Shown: positions 46,475 through 55,117, numbered from the stretch's first letter. The stretch: 64,000 nucleotides of DNA from Hymenobacter coccineus (GCF_001816125.1 NZ_MDZA01000397.1:16987-80986), one strand, 5' to 3'. Numbers and translations are program-made. Notes: a model not told the origin generated them from the letters alone.

Positions 46475-47217
46475 CTACTTCGTCTTCTTCGCCGCGGGCG
46501 TAGCGGCCGGCCTTGCCGGGGCGGGGCGGCGGGGTGGGGTTGCCGGCCACCACCAGCACAATTTCGCCCTTGATGGCGGCCCAGGGCCCCAAAATCGGCG
46601 GCCAGGCTGGCCAGCGTGCCGTTCACGGTTTCCTCGAACAGCTTCGTGAGCTCGCGGCTGACGGAGGCCGGGCGCTGGGGCCCAAACACCTCGGCCAGCT
46701 GGGTGAGGGTTTTCACGAGGCGGTGCGGCGACTCGTAAAAAATCATCGTCCGGAGCTCGGGGGCCAGTTCTTGCAGGCGGGTTTGGCGGCCTTTTTTCAC
46801 GGGCAGAAACCCTTCGAACGTGAACCGCTCGGCCCCGAAACCCGACTTGAGCAGGGCGGGCACCAGGGCGGTGGGGCCCGGCAGGCACTCCACGGCCAGG
46901 CCGCGGGCCAAGCACTCGCGCACCAGCAGGAAACCCGGGTCGGAGATGCCGGGTGTGCCGGCGTCGCTCACCAAGGCCATTTTTTCGCCCTTTTCGAGGC
47001 GCTCCAGCAGGCGCGGCACTTGCTGGTGCTCGTTGTGGAGGTGGTAGCTGAGGAGCGGTTTTTTGAGGCCCAGGTGCTGGAGCAGGCGCCCGCTGACGCG
47101 GGTATCCTCGGCCAGCACCAGGTCGGCCTCGCCCAGCACGCGGATGGCCCGCAGGGTGATGTCCTCCAGGTTGCCGATGGGCGTGGGCACGAGGGTGAGG
47201 GCGGGGGCGTCGGGCAT
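46422..47217 (-). CDS. rsmI: 16S rRNA (cytidine(1402)-2'-O)-methyltransferase, frameshifted near the 3' end
   Basis: RsmI methylates C1402 in the ribosomal decoding centre. The protein shows LTLVPTPIGNLEDITLRA at the N-terminus, AEDTRVSGRLL, LVSDAGTPGISDPG and FYESPHRLVKTL. The frame breaks near 46575-46590. In the other frame it continues as AAIKGEIVLVVAGN and an acidic tail ending DSDEFGED at a TAG (46422-46424). A net insertion of one base next to GGGGCCC explains it. The uncorrected frame ends at 46471 with an Arg-rich tail. A -7 box lies five bases before ATG 47217. Confidence 0.9.
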
Positions 47218-47222
47218 GGGGG

Positions 47223-47230
47223 CAAAGGTA
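47223..47230 (-). promoter_or_regulatory. -7 box TACCTTTG before rsmI
   Basis: A full match to TAnnTTTG ending five bases upstream of the rsmI ATG. No -33 box is evident. Confidence 0.45.
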
Positions 47231-47330
47231 CGGGCGGGCCCCAGGTTAGGGCCCCACTACAACCCAAAGGGCCCAACCGTAGTACACCCTTCTCCCACCC
47301 GCTTTGCTTTTAACCTTAATTTTTAGCCCT

Positions 47331-47849
47331 ATGCCCGTCGATCCGAACAACCGCCCCATCCGCGTCATCAACGACGACACTACCGACGAAGAGATGCGCG
47401 CCGGCCACCACATTCCCAACGCCGATCCGCCCAAGAACGAGGCGGCCCGCGGCGGCTTCGGCAACCGCGATGGCAAGCAGGGCTTCGGCTCCGACACGGC
47501 CGGCGGCTCGACGGCCCTGGGCGTGAACGAGGACGCCGATGCCATGACGCCCCCAGCCGATAACATGCGCTCGGACGACGAGGGCCGCGACGCCCGCGCC
47601 GACCAAGACCTACCGGCCCGCGAAACCTACGACGACGACCCCGACCTGGTGGCCGTGCACAACCCCGGCGGCCCCGTGGATGAGCTCGACGCCGACGACC
47701 GCCGCAAGGGCCCCGATGAGATGGAAAACCCCGCCTCGCGCGTGGGCATGGGTGAAATGGAGCCCAAGCCCCTCAAGCCCATCACCGGCACCGATACCAA
47801 CGCCGAACTGACCGACCCCAACGCCTCCGACACGGCCATCGACCAATAG
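47331..47849 (+). CDS. Disordered acidic hypothetical protein
   Basis: The 172-residue protein is rich in Asp, Pro, Gly, Asn and Ala, with no hydrophobic core, Cys or signal peptide. It is very likely intrinsically disordered. No family is recognised. It resembles the next gene in composition, and both may be stress- or desiccation-related hydrophilins; that is inference. ATG 47331 follows TAATTTTT and a short leader. The TAG stop is followed by GGCCCC. Confidence 0.7.
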   Translation: MPVDPNNRPIRVINDDTTDEEMRAGHHIPNADPPKNEAARGGFGNRDGKQGFGSDTAGGSTALGVNEDADAMTPPADNMRSDDEGRDARADQDLPARETYDDDPDLVAVHNPGGPVDELDADDRRKGPDEMENPASRVGMGEMEPKPLKPITGTDTNAELTDPNASDTAIDQ

Positions 47850-47903
47850 GGCCCCAAGGCCCCGGTTCCAGCCATTCTTTTTCCCACCTTACCTACTCCG
47901 ACC

Positions 47904-48110
47904 ATGCCCACCCACCACAACGACCAGAAGGACAACGAGCAATCCGACGAGCGTCACCTTGAAGGCCAACCCAAAGCCGGCGCGCTGCCAGTGGGCGACT
48001 TCAGCGAAGCGGAGGAAAACAGGCTGGAGCAGGAAGCCCTGGACGCCGGCATCACCCACCCCAACCGCGGCCACGACAAACCCAGCATCGACAAGCCGGC
48101 CTATGATTAA
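47904..48110 (+). CDS. Small disordered hydrophilic protein
   Basis: The 68-residue protein is made of His, Asp, Glu, Gln and Asn (MPTHHNDQKDNEQSDE, then FSEAEENRLEQEALDAG) with one short helix. No family is recognised. It lies 54 bases after the acidic protein gene on the same strand and shares its composition. A strong terminator follows. Confidence 0.65.
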   Translation: MPTHHNDQKDNEQSDERHLEGQPKAGALPVGDFSEAEENRLEQEALDAGITHPNRGHDKPSIDKPAYD

Positions 48111-48128
48111 CGTTGCTGCTTAAATAGC

Positions 48129-48169
48129 AAAAAGGGGCCCCGCGCTACGTAGCGCGGGGTCCCTTTTTT
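48129..48169. terminator. Strong bidirectional terminator with a GGGGCCCC stem
   Basis: AAAAGGGGCCCCGCGCTA pairs with TAGCGCGGGGTCCCTTTTT around CG. It separates the small hydrophilic gene from crtD, which converges on it. Confidence 0.85.
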
Positions 48170-48233
48170 GTCATTCCGAGCGAGCGAGGAATCTGAATTG
48201 GGGCTCCCAGATTCTCGCTGCGCTCGGAATGAC
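48170..48233. repeat. Inverted repeat GTCATTCCGAGCG
   Basis: Arms 48170-48194 and 48209-48233 pair over most of 25 bases with one shift. It abuts the terminator. Confidence 0.85.
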
Positions 48234-48260
48234 ACGCATGAGGTTTCCACGCACCCCGCT

Positions 48261-49754
48261 TTACCCAATAAGCTCCGCCACAATCTTGGCTGAGAGCAGG
48301 CAGAGCGGAATGCCGCCGCCGGGGTGCACCGAGCCGCCGCAGAAGTACAGGCCGTCGAGCCGGCTTGAGAAGTTGGGGTGGCGCAGGAAGGCCGCCAGCG
48401 GGTTGTTGCTAGAGCTGCCGTAAAGGGCCCCGCCGGACGAGGACGTGTCGGCGGCAATGCCGGGCGGCGTCCAGATTTTTTCGACCCGAATGAGCGGCTC
48501 GATGGGCGTGCCCAGGGCCCCGGACAGCCGGGCCAGCACGAGGCGGCGGGTTTTTTGGGTGAGGGCGTCCCAGTCCTGGCCTTCGTCGTGGGGCACGTTC
48601 ACCATCACGAACCAGTTTTCGTGGCCGGCCGGGGCGTCGGCAGGCGTCTTTTTGGACGTGACGTTGACGTACACCGTCACGTCGTCGGCCACGGTTTTGC
48701 CCTCGAAAATGGCCTTGAACTCCTGCTGGTAATCGTTGGAAAAGAAGATGTTGTGCAAATCCAGTTCCGGGAATTCGCGGGCGATGCCCCAGTAGAAAAT
48801 CAGGGCCGATGAGGAGCGGGGCTGGGCCAGCGTGCGCTCGGGCGCGGGCTGGGTGGGCAGCAGGCGGCGATAGGTGGGCACCACGTCCATGTTGCTCACC
48901 ACCCGGCCAAAGTCGTATACATCCTGGGTCGTACGTAGGCCCGTGACGTGCTTATCGGCCACCAAAACCTCCTCCACCGGCTCGTTGAATCGGAATTCCA
49001 CCCCGAATTCTTCGGCTAGCCGGTGCAGGCTTTCGGCAATGGCGTAGATGCCGCCTACGGGATAGAACGCGCCGATACCGTGCTCGAGGTGCGGAATCAT
49101 GCTCAGCGTGGCCGGGGCCTGGTACGGGTCGGAGCCGTTGTAAGTAGCGTAGCGGTCAAATAGTTGCACCAGGCGCGGGTCGGCGAAGGCCTTGGCGTGG
49201 CGCTGGTGCATGGTGCCGAGCAGGCCCAGCGCCGGCAGGGCCCCCACGGCCTTCAGGGTTTCGGAACTGAAGTAGGTGCCCGCCTTGTGCAGCGACTTGT
49301 GCAGAAACGTGCCCGCCGTGGCGTCGTACGCTCGGCCGCTGCGCGCCAGAAACTGCGTGACGGCCGCCGCCGGGGCCCCTAATTTTTCCTCCACCTCGGC
49401 GGCAAACTTGTCGGCTTCGGCCCAGGCCGCGAGGCGGGTGCCATCGGCGAAGAAATAGTTGGTGATGGGATCGAGCCGCTCGTAGCGGAAGTAGTCGGCC
49501 GGCGCGCGGTGGGCCAAGCGGAACACGTCGTCCAACAGCTGCGGCAGGGTGAAGAGCGAGGGCCCCGCGTCGAAGCGGTAGCCGCCGGGCAGCTCAAACT
49601 GGTGCATTTTGCCGCCAAACGAGGGCCCTGCCTCGAACACCGTGACGGCGTGCCCCGCCACGGCCAGCCGCGCGGCCGCTGCCAGCCCCGCCACCCCCGC
49701 CCCGATGACGGCCACGGGTTGTTTGATATGATTCTTAGGCTTGCTCAAACTCAT
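48261..49754 (-). CDS. crtD: Phytoene-desaturase family protein, CrtD type
   Basis: The 497-residue flavoprotein has the dinucleotide-binding motif VIGAGVAGLAAAARL near 15. GYRFDAGPSLFTLPQLLDD follows, then RFATYNGSDPY-type sequence, PHLEHGIGAFYPVGGIYAI, and VVSNMDVVPTYRRLL with SSSALIFYWGI. The last blocks fit 1-hydroxycarotenoid 3,4-desaturase (CrtD) better than CrtI. It would act in carotenoid synthesis at the membrane, consistent with pigmented Hymenobacter. ATG 49754 is used; the open frame beyond it reads into a REP repeat. No other crt genes are present. Confidence 0.85.
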   Translation of the reverse strand: MSLSKPKNHIKQPVAVIGAGVAGLAAAARLAVAGHAVTVFEAGPSFGGKMHQFELPGGYRFDAGPSLFTLPQLLDDVFRLAHRAPADYFRYERLDPITNYFFADGTRLAAWAEADKFAAEVEEKLGAPAAAVTQFLARSGRAYDATAGTFLHKSLHKAGTYFSSETLKAVGALPALGLLGTMHQRHAKAFADPRLVQLFDRYATYNGSDPYQAPATLSMIPHLEHGIGAFYPVGGIYAIAESLHRLAEEFGVEFRFNEPVEEVLVADKHVTGLRTTQDVYDFGRVVSNMDVVPTYRRLLPTQPAPERTLAQPRSSSALIFYWGIAREFPELDLHNIFFSNDYQQEFKAIFEGKTVADDVTVYVNVTSKKTPADAPAGHENWFVMVNVPHDEGQDWDALTQKTRRLVLARLSGALGTPIEPLIRVEKIWTPPGIAADTSSSGGALYGSSSNNPLAAFLRHPNFSSRLDGLYFCGGSVHPGGGIPLCLLSAKIVAELIG

Positions 49755-49810
49755 ACGTTTCCAATAACTTGCAAGAACCCCCAATAGAATACCTAACGGA
49801 AATACCGTCA

Positions 49811-49882
49811 GCCCCAGCGGGGCGGCCCATCGGTAGAAACCCTGAATCACCGAACCGCTAAAGCCCCAGCGGGGCGACCCAA
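49811..49882. repeat. Left REP pair (A and B) of the RAYT unit
   Basis: Two copies of the CCCCAGCGGGGCG palindrome in the same orientation, 18 bases apart, end 16 bases before the transposase stop. Confidence 0.85.
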
Positions 49883-49897
49883 CCGCTTGCGCTAATC

Positions 49898-50365
49898 CTA
49901 ATTTTCTTTCAACTCCTGGAAGAGGTATTTGTCTTCAAACGGCACCTCAAATTTTTTCAAGAACGACCGGTACTCGTCCAAAAAACTGCGTTTGGCATGA
50001 TGCTCCTCCTGTCGCTCGATGTACGCAATGACGGCGGAAAGCTGCGAGGCGGAGTAAGAGAAAGCGCCGAATCCTTCTTGCCAGGCAAACTTACCGGGCA
50101 ACCAGTTTTGCTCGTTGATAAATTTCGCCGCCGACGCCTTCACGTCCCGTACCAAATCCGACAGCGCCATTTCGGGCCGCAGACCGATGAGCAAATGAAC
50201 GTGGTCGGGCATTCCGTTGATGGCCAATAGTTTTTGGCCGTGCGCGGCAACGATGCCCGTAATGTAGCGGTAGAGGCGAGCCGCTTGGTTCGGCGGGATG
50301 CAACCAGCCCAGTATTTCACCGCAAACACCACGTGCAAATGAATTTGGGTGTAGGTATTGGCCAT
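49898..50365 (-). CDS. IS200/IS605-type Y1 (REP-associated) transposase
   Basis: The 155-residue HUH single-strand transposase shows the HLH metal motif in QIHLHVVF near 8 and the MPDHVHLLIGL block near 60. The region GFGAFSYSASQLSAVIAYI contains candidate catalytic tyrosines, and QEEHHAKRSF follows. It is full length with no frameshift. The REP-like ends in both orientations and the absence of TnpB fit the RAYT group, domesticated relatives of TnpA that handle REP palindromes. Its start is 13 bases before arm B'. Confidence 0.9.
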   Translation of the reverse strand: MANTYTQIHLHVVFAVKYWAGCIPPNQAARLYRYITGIVAAHGQKLLAINGMPDHVHLLIGLRPEMALSDLVRDVKASAAKFINEQNWLPGKFAWQEGFGAFSYSASQLSAVIAYIERQEEHHAKRSFLDEYRSFLKKFEVPFEDKYLFQELKEN

Positions 50366-50377
50366 GGTGCGAACGGT

Positions 50378-50454
50378 TTGGGTCGCCCCGCTGGGGCTTT
50401 AGCCGTTTTAGTGAACACTAATTTCTACCGATGGGTTGCCCCTCCGGGGCTGGC
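50378..50454. repeat. Right REP pair (B' and A') of the RAYT unit
   Basis: B' (50378-50402) is the exact inverse of B. A' (50422-50454) carries TTTCTACCGATGGG, as does the inverse of A, and the GCCCC-GGGGC palindrome. Confidence 0.85.
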
Positions 50455-50515
50455 AAAACCACTACACTGGAGCCCACTACTTGTTCATAATCAAATAAAC
50501 TAGCACACCAGGGCC

Positions 50516-51715
50516 CTACTCCACCGCCAGCACCAGCCCTTTCAGGTACGCGCCTTCGGGGTGGAAAAGGCTGACGGGGTGGTCGGCGGGCTGGGTGAGG
50601 CGGTGCAGGATGCGGGCGGGGCGGCCGGCCTCGATGGCAGCGGCCAGCACGGCGCCCTCAAATAGTTCGGGGCTAACCACTTGTGAGCAACTGAATGTAA
50701 AGAGCAACCCGCCCGGCGCCAGGTGCGCGATGCCCGAGGCGTTGAGGCGCTTGTAGCCCATGAGGGCGGCGTGCCGGGCCCCCATGTGCTTGGCGAAGGC
50801 CGGCGGGTCGAGCACGAGCAGGTCGTACTCGGCGGGGTGGTTTTTGAGGAAGCCGAGCACGTCGTCGGCGTAGGCGGCGTGGCGGTCGGCGTGGGGGGCC
50901 AGGGCGGCGTTGCGCTCGGTGAGGGCAATGGCCTTCTTGCTGGAATCGACGGAGTGCACCACCTCAGCCCCGGCGGCCAGCGCGTACACCGAGAAGCCGC
51001 CCGTGTAGCAGAACGTGTTGAGCACGCGGCGGCCGGCGGCGTAGCGGGCCAGCAGGGCCCGGTTGTCGCGCTGGTCGATAAAGAAACCGGTTTTCTGGCC
51101 TGTTTCCCAGTCGATGGCGAACTGGTGGCCGTTCTCGGTCACGAGGTGCTCAGTGCCGGTGCTTTCGCCGAACAGGTAGCCATTTTTTGCATCCGGCACG
51201 GCATTGCCGGGCACGGTTTCGGCGCTTTTGTCGAAGATGGCGCGCAGCTTGTCGCCGAACACGGTTTGCAGGGCCCCCGCAATGTCGGGGCGGGCGCGGT
51301 ACATGCCCACGCTGTGGGCCTGCACCACGGCCACGTCGCCGTACACGTCGATGATGAGGCCCGGCAGGCCGTCGCCCTCGGCGTGCACCAGGCGGAATAC
51401 GTTGGTGTCGGCCGCGCCGGTCAGGGCCAGGCGCTGGCGCAACTGGTAGGCATTGCTGAGTTTACGCACCCAGAAATCGGGCGTCGGCAACTCGGCCTCG
51501 GTGCCGAAATCGAGCATGCGCACGGCAATGGAGCCGCCGCCTGAGAAGTGGCCCATGCCCAGCAGTTCGCCGTCAGCGGCCTCTACGCGCACGGCGTCGC
51601 CTTCGCCCGCCTCGCCCTTGAGGCGGGCAATGGCCCCCGAGAAAACCCAGGGGTGGCGGCGGCGCAAGGAGTGGTCTTTTCCGTTTTTGAGGACGATGGT
51701 GGCAGGAGTTAGCAT
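50516..51715 (-). CDS. rlmI: RlmI-family 23S rRNA (cytosine-5)-methyltransferase
   Basis: The 399-residue protein has an N-terminal PUA domain (HPWVFSGAIARLKGE), a middle domain (DGLPGLIIDVYGD, KTGFFIDQRDNR), and a C-terminal Rossmann methyltransferase (NTFCYTGGFSVYAL, DLLVLDPPAFAKHMG, FTFSCSQVVSP). This is the RlmI/YccW layout, which makes m5C1962 in 23S rRNA. A -7 box (TAACTTTG) lies seven bases before the ATG. The TAG stop is followed by GGCCCT. Confidence 0.92.
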   Translation of the reverse strand: MLTPATIVLKNGKDHSLRRRHPWVFSGAIARLKGEAGEGDAVRVEAADGELLGMGHFSGGGSIAVRMLDFGTEAELPTPDFWVRKLSNAYQLRQRLALTGAADTNVFRLVHAEGDGLPGLIIDVYGDVAVVQAHSVGMYRARPDIAGALQTVFGDKLRAIFDKSAETVPGNAVPDAKNGYLFGESTGTEHLVTENGHQFAIDWETGQKTGFFIDQRDNRALLARYAAGRRVLNTFCYTGGFSVYALAAGAEVVHSVDSSKKAIALTERNAALAPHADRHAAYADDVLGFLKNHPAEYDLLVLDPPAFAKHMGARHAALMGYKRLNASGIAHLAPGGLLFTFSCSQVVSPELFEGAVLAAAIEAGRPARILHRLTQPADHPVSLFHPEGAYLKGLVLAVE

Positions 51716-51722
51716 AGGCCCG

Positions 51723-51730
51723 CAAAGTTA
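51723..51730 (-). promoter_or_regulatory. -7 box TAACTTTG before rlmI
   Basis: A full match to TAnnTTTG, ending seven bases upstream of the rlmI ATG. Confidence 0.45.
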
Positions 51731-51798
51731 CGGCCTGGCCTGTGCCAACTTCGCGGCACCGCTTTCCGCCCTTGGTTTCACCGTTTTTGCCTTTTGCC

Positions 51799-52274
51799 AT
51801 GCCCACCAGCGTTGCCATCATCGACTTCGAGGCCGCCCACCAGCCCGCCTTCCGGGCCCTGAACCACGCGTGGATTTCGCGCTACTTCACCCTGGAAGCG
51901 CCCGACCACCAGGTGCTCGACAACCCGCAACGCTACGTGCTGGGCCCGGGCGGCCACATTCTGATGGCCGTGCACAACGACGAAATCGTGGCACTTGCGC
52001 GCTCATCAAGGAGCACGACGGCGTATACGAACTGGCGAAAATGGCTGTGGCGCCCGCCGCCCAGGGCTTGGGCATCGGGTGGGCCCTAGGGCAAGCCATG
52101 CTGCAAAAAGCCCGGCAGCTGGGCGCGCACCGCGTCGAGTTGGTTTCCAATTCCACACTCGGGCCAGCCTTAGCGCTTTACGAAAAGCTTGGTTTCCAAC
52201 ACGCGCCGCTGCTGCCCTCGCCCTACCAGCGCGGCGACGTGCGGATGGTACTGGACCTACCCGCCGCCGGCTGA
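51799..52274 (+). pseudogene. GNAT-family N-acetyltransferase, frameshifted
   Basis: The first frame (51799 to about 51990) gives PTSVAIIDFEAAHQPAFRA and the GGHILMAVHNDEIV strand. The second frame continues TCALIKEHDGVYELAKMAV. It goes on with the acetyl-CoA loop APAAQGLGIGWALGQAML, then YEKLGFQHAPL, as in typical GNAT enzymes. One missing G in GTGGCAC (about 51988-51992) joins them into about 158 residues. The acetylated substrate is unknown. It converges on the SRPBCC gene with a one-base gap. Confidence 0.85.
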
Positions 52275-52275
52275 G

Positions 52276-52716
52276 CTACCGAAACCAGCGCCGGTAGATG
52301 GGCTTGCGCCAGGCAAACTGCGCCCACATGGCCGGGTAAATCAGCACGTCCAGGGCCCTAAAAGCGGTGCGGTACTCCAGGTTGTCCACGATGACGCTGC
52401 CGCCCCGGGGCCCCTGCTCGATGAGGTGGCGGTGCCGCCAGTAGCGCAGCGGCGGAGGCAGCCGCTGGCCCTCGTCCACAAAGTAGTGGGTGCCGTCGGG
52501 CAGCACGCCATCGTCGGTGATGAGGGAGGTCCAGGGCAGCTTTTTGATGCCCGTGTTCAGCTCAATTTCCACCACGTCGCCGGTGCGGCTGCCGTCGTAG
52601 CGCACCAGCTTCAGCTTCGGGAAGGGCGGGGCCAGCGCCAAAAACAGCTCGCGGGTAAAGCCCGCCATTACCTGGGCGGGGCCCTGGCCCACAGCAGTAC
52701 GAAGAACAACGCGCAT
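52276..52716 (-). CDS. SRPBCC-family ligand-binding protein
   Basis: The 146-residue protein has the helix-grip pattern of SRPBCC/START-like domains: the N-terminal strand MRVVLRTAVGQ, helix FTRELFLALAPPFP, and later strands ELNTGIKKLPWTSLIT and HYFVDEGQRLPPPLRYWRH. Such proteins bind hydrophobic ligands. No specific ligand can be named. A longer frame upstream is open but composition-biased and is not used. Confidence 0.75.
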   Translation of the reverse strand: MRVVLRTAVGQGPAQVMAGFTRELFLALAPPFPKLKLVRYDGSRTGDVVEIELNTGIKKLPWTSLITDDGVLPDGTHYFVDEGQRLPPPLRYWRHRHLIEQGPRGGSVIVDNLEYRTAFRALDVLIYPAMWAQFAWRKPIYRRWFR

Positions 52717-52796
52717 TCCTGGGCTTACGCCGGGGCCCCGGTTTGGTTGGCGGCTAGGGCCCCGCCTAACTTGCCGGGCACCTTCGCCGCCGCGCC

Positions 52797-53870
52797 ATGT
52801 TCGATACCGACCACCTTCCCGGCCGTACCCTGCGCACGGCCGCTGGGCGCGAGTACCTGTTTTGCAGCGGCACCGGCTACCTGGGCGCGGCCCGCAGCCC
52901 CGCCTTCGCCGCCCTGCTGGCCGAGGGCCTGGCACGCTACGGCACCAACTATTCCAGCTCGCGCGGGTCGGGCGTGCAACTGAGCATCTTTGCCGAAGCT
53001 GAGGTTTTCCTGGCGAATTGGGCGGGCACGGCGGGGGCCCTCACGGTATCGTCGGGCTACCTAGCGGGGCAAATGGCGGTGGCCACCCTGGCTGGCGCGG
53101 GCCGCTTCGAGTACGCGCCCGGCACCCACCCGGCGGCCTGGCTGGCGGGCCAGGCGGCGCCGGTACCACCAGGGCCCCACGCGGCCTGGGCCAGCGGCTT
53201 GCTGGCCCGCCTGGCCGCGGGGGCCCCAGGCCCGGTGGTCATCGTCAGCAACTCGCTCGACCCGCTGCGGCTGGAGCCTTACGATTTTGTCTGGGCCGCC
53301 CACCTGCCGCCCGGCCGCCCCACCACCCTACTGCTCGACGACTCGCACGGCCTGGGCCTGACCGGGCGCACCGGGGCCGGCGTAGCCACGCTGCTGCCGG
53401 CGCTGCCACCCCACGTGCGGCTGGTGGTGGTCAGCTCGCTGGGCAAGGCGCTGGGCGTACCGGCCGGCGCGGTGCTGGCCGACGCAGCGTTCATTGCCCA
53501 ACTGCGCGGCAGCCCGTTTTTCGGGGCTAGCTCGCCCGCGGTGCCGGCATACTTGTGGGCATTGCTGGCGGCCGAGCGGGAGGGGCTATACGCTGAAGCG
53601 CGGCAGCGGCTGGGGGCCCGGGTGGCGCAATTTGCCGCCGCCGTGGGGCCCCTGGGCCTGTTCCGCCACCAGCCCGGCTTTCCGGTTTTCTACACTGAGG
53701 CTAACGCGCTGGCCCCGTTTCTGGAAGCGCGCGGCATCCTCATTTCCAGCTTCGCCTACCCCACGCCGGCTGATGCGTGCATCACCCGCGTAGTCCTCAA
53801 CGCCCTGCACACTGCGGCCGACGTAGCGCAGGTGGCCGCTGCGTGCCAGGATTTTGCCGCGGCACGCTAG
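52797..53870 (+). CDS. PLP-dependent aminotransferase class I/II fold, BioF-like
   Basis: The 357-residue PLP enzyme has YGTNYSSSRGSGVQLS near 49, LLLDDSHGLGLTGRTGAG with the PLP-contacting Asp, and the Schiff-base Lys in SSLGKALGVPAG. It resembles alpha-oxoamine synthases such as 8-amino-7-oxononanoate synthase and serine palmitoyltransferase, but is about 30 residues short at the N-terminus. No biotin genes are next to it, so the product is unknown. The TAG stop is followed by GGGGCCCC. Confidence 0.8.
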   Translation: MFDTDHLPGRTLRTAAGREYLFCSGTGYLGAARSPAFAALLAEGLARYGTNYSSSRGSGVQLSIFAEAEVFLANWAGTAGALTVSSGYLAGQMAVATLAGAGRFEYAPGTHPAAWLAGQAAPVPPGPHAAWASGLLARLAAGAPGPVVIVSNSLDPLRLEPYDFVWAAHLPPGRPTTLLLDDSHGLGLTGRTGAGVATLLPALPPHVRLVVVSSLGKALGVPAGAVLADAAFIAQLRGSPFFGASSPAVPAYLWALLAAEREGLYAEARQRLGARVAQFAAAVGPLGLFRHQPGFPVFYTEANALAPFLEARGILISSFAYPTPADACITRVVLNALHTAADVAQVAAACQDFAAAR

Positions 53871-53918
53871 GGGCCCCGGCGGCGGGGCAGCGGGCCTTGT
53901 ACTTAGCCCCGCATGGAA

Positions 53919-53957
53919 TGTCCTGGGGCTCTAGGACAAGACCAAGCGCAGCTTGGT
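53919..53957. other. Two small hairpins between converging genes
   Basis: TGTCCT / AGGACA (53919-53938) and ACCAAGC / GCTTGGT (53941-53957) are adjacent. There are no T runs, so their role in termination is uncertain. Confidence 0.45.
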
Positions 53958-53995
53958 TGTACAGACATAGGCTTCTTGTTAATCCTTTAAACAGC

Positions 53996-55117
53996 TCACA
54001 GCAGCAGCACGTCGATGCGATGGGCATGCACCTGCTGTAAGCCTTCGGACCACACGAACACGGTAAAGTTGCCGTCCTGTGAGGCCACCAGGGCCAGGGC
54101 ATCGTGCTGGTCGTGCACAAACTGGGCGGCGGCGAGGTGGCGCGTGCCGCCGTTCTGAGCCGGGTGGGTGCGCAGGGCGGTGCTGCCCAGCACGGGCTCC
54201 GTCACTATGAGCTGCTCGACGGGCCGGCTGTGGGCGGCGCGCGTCACCTTGGCCCCAAAGGCCAGCAATTCATAATCCTGGCTAATCACGGTGGCCCCGT
54301 CCACGGCCGTGAAGCCGCCCACTATTTCGATGGCCCGCAGCGCCGCCTCGGAGCCCTCGGACCCGGCTTGGACCAGCGCGGCGGTGATACCCGGGTAGGC
54401 CGGCAGCACCGGGTAGCTCAGTGGCTGCACCACCGAGCCCTGCCACTGCGCCGAGCCGGGTGGCACCACCAGCACTAGCCCGCCGCGGCCGTGGGCCCGC
54501 ATGGCGGAGGCCAGCTCCACCAGCACGTCGATGGTAGTAGCGCCTGCCGGGGCCGGGATGCTGGGCAGCGAGGCCCGCAGCTCGGGGTAGTCGTCCAGGC
54601 CCAGGTTTTCTTCGTCCACGATGCGCACCTGGTCACCGCGCAGCACGGCCACGTTCACAAATTTGCCGAAGCCGTCGGCCCGGCGGTGCTTCACCACCAG
54701 CAGGCCCGGCTCCACCACTTCCACCACAAAGCACACGGGCGGGATGCGCGTGGCGGCTCCCCACAGGTACAGGCCGTCGTCGTCGTGCCATACGCCTAGG
54801 TGCACGCCGGGGTGCTCCACGGCCGGGGCCAACTTGATGAGGGCCTGGGGCGTAAGCCGCGGCCGGTGCCCAAACACCAGGGGCCCCGCGGCCTCCGTGG
54901 GCGGCAGCAGCGCCAGCGAAATACGGGGCGGGCGGCCTTCCTCGCGCCGCAAACTGGCCCAAAACGCCACGTCAATCACCACCTCCATCAGGCCGGCTGG
55001 CGGCACTTCGCCCAGCTCGGCCCCCAGCTGGCGGGCCGCCGCCAGGTGCTGCAAAAAGTGGTTTTCGAGGGCGGGGGCCACCATGCGGGCGGCCAGGTAA
55101 GTAGGTTCGGAAAGCAT
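53996..55117 (-). CDS. DACNV-type sensor with DisA_N-like diadenylate cyclase domain
   Basis: The 373-residue protein ends in a DisA_N/DAC-like domain: a DGA motif at 273-275 (FTAVDGATVIS) and GTRH at 324-327, the two motifs that bind ATP in diadenylate cyclases. The usual third residue of RHR is Leu here (RHL), so catalysis is uncertain. The N-terminal 230 residues match what I recall as the DACNV sensor domain. If active it would make c-di-AMP in the cytosol. The start at 55117 (MLSEPTYLAARM) is preferred over 55159. Confidence 0.7.
   Translation of the reverse strand: MLSEPTYLAARMVAPALENHFLQHLAAARQLGAELGEVPPAGLMEVVIDVAFWASLRREEGRPPRISLALLPPTEAAGPLVFGHRPRLTPQALIKLAPAVEHPGVHLGVWHDDDGLYLWGAATRIPPVCFVVEVVEPGLLVVKHRRADGFGKFVNVAVLRGDQVRIVDEENLGLDDYPELRASLPSIPAPAGATTIDVLVELASAMRAHGRGGLVLVVPPGSAQWQGSVVQPLSYPVLPAYPGITAALVQAGSEGSEAALRAIEIVGGFTAVDGATVISQDYELLAFGAKVTRAAHSRPVEQLIVTEPVLGSTALRTHPAQNGGTRHLAAAQFVHDQHDALALVASQDGNFTVFVWSEGLQQVHAHRIDVLLL

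Larger units (their letters stand above)
49811..50454. mobile_element. REP-flanked Y1 transposase unit (RAYT with nested inverted ends)
   Basis: The unit reads A-B-transposase-B'-A'. Outer arms A (49811-49839) and A' (from 50422) share 25 of 29 bases inverted. Inner arms B (49858-49882) and B' (50378-50402) are an exact 25-base inverted repeat built on AGCCCCAGCGGGGCGACCC. No TnpB gene or direct target repeat was seen. Confidence 0.8.
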
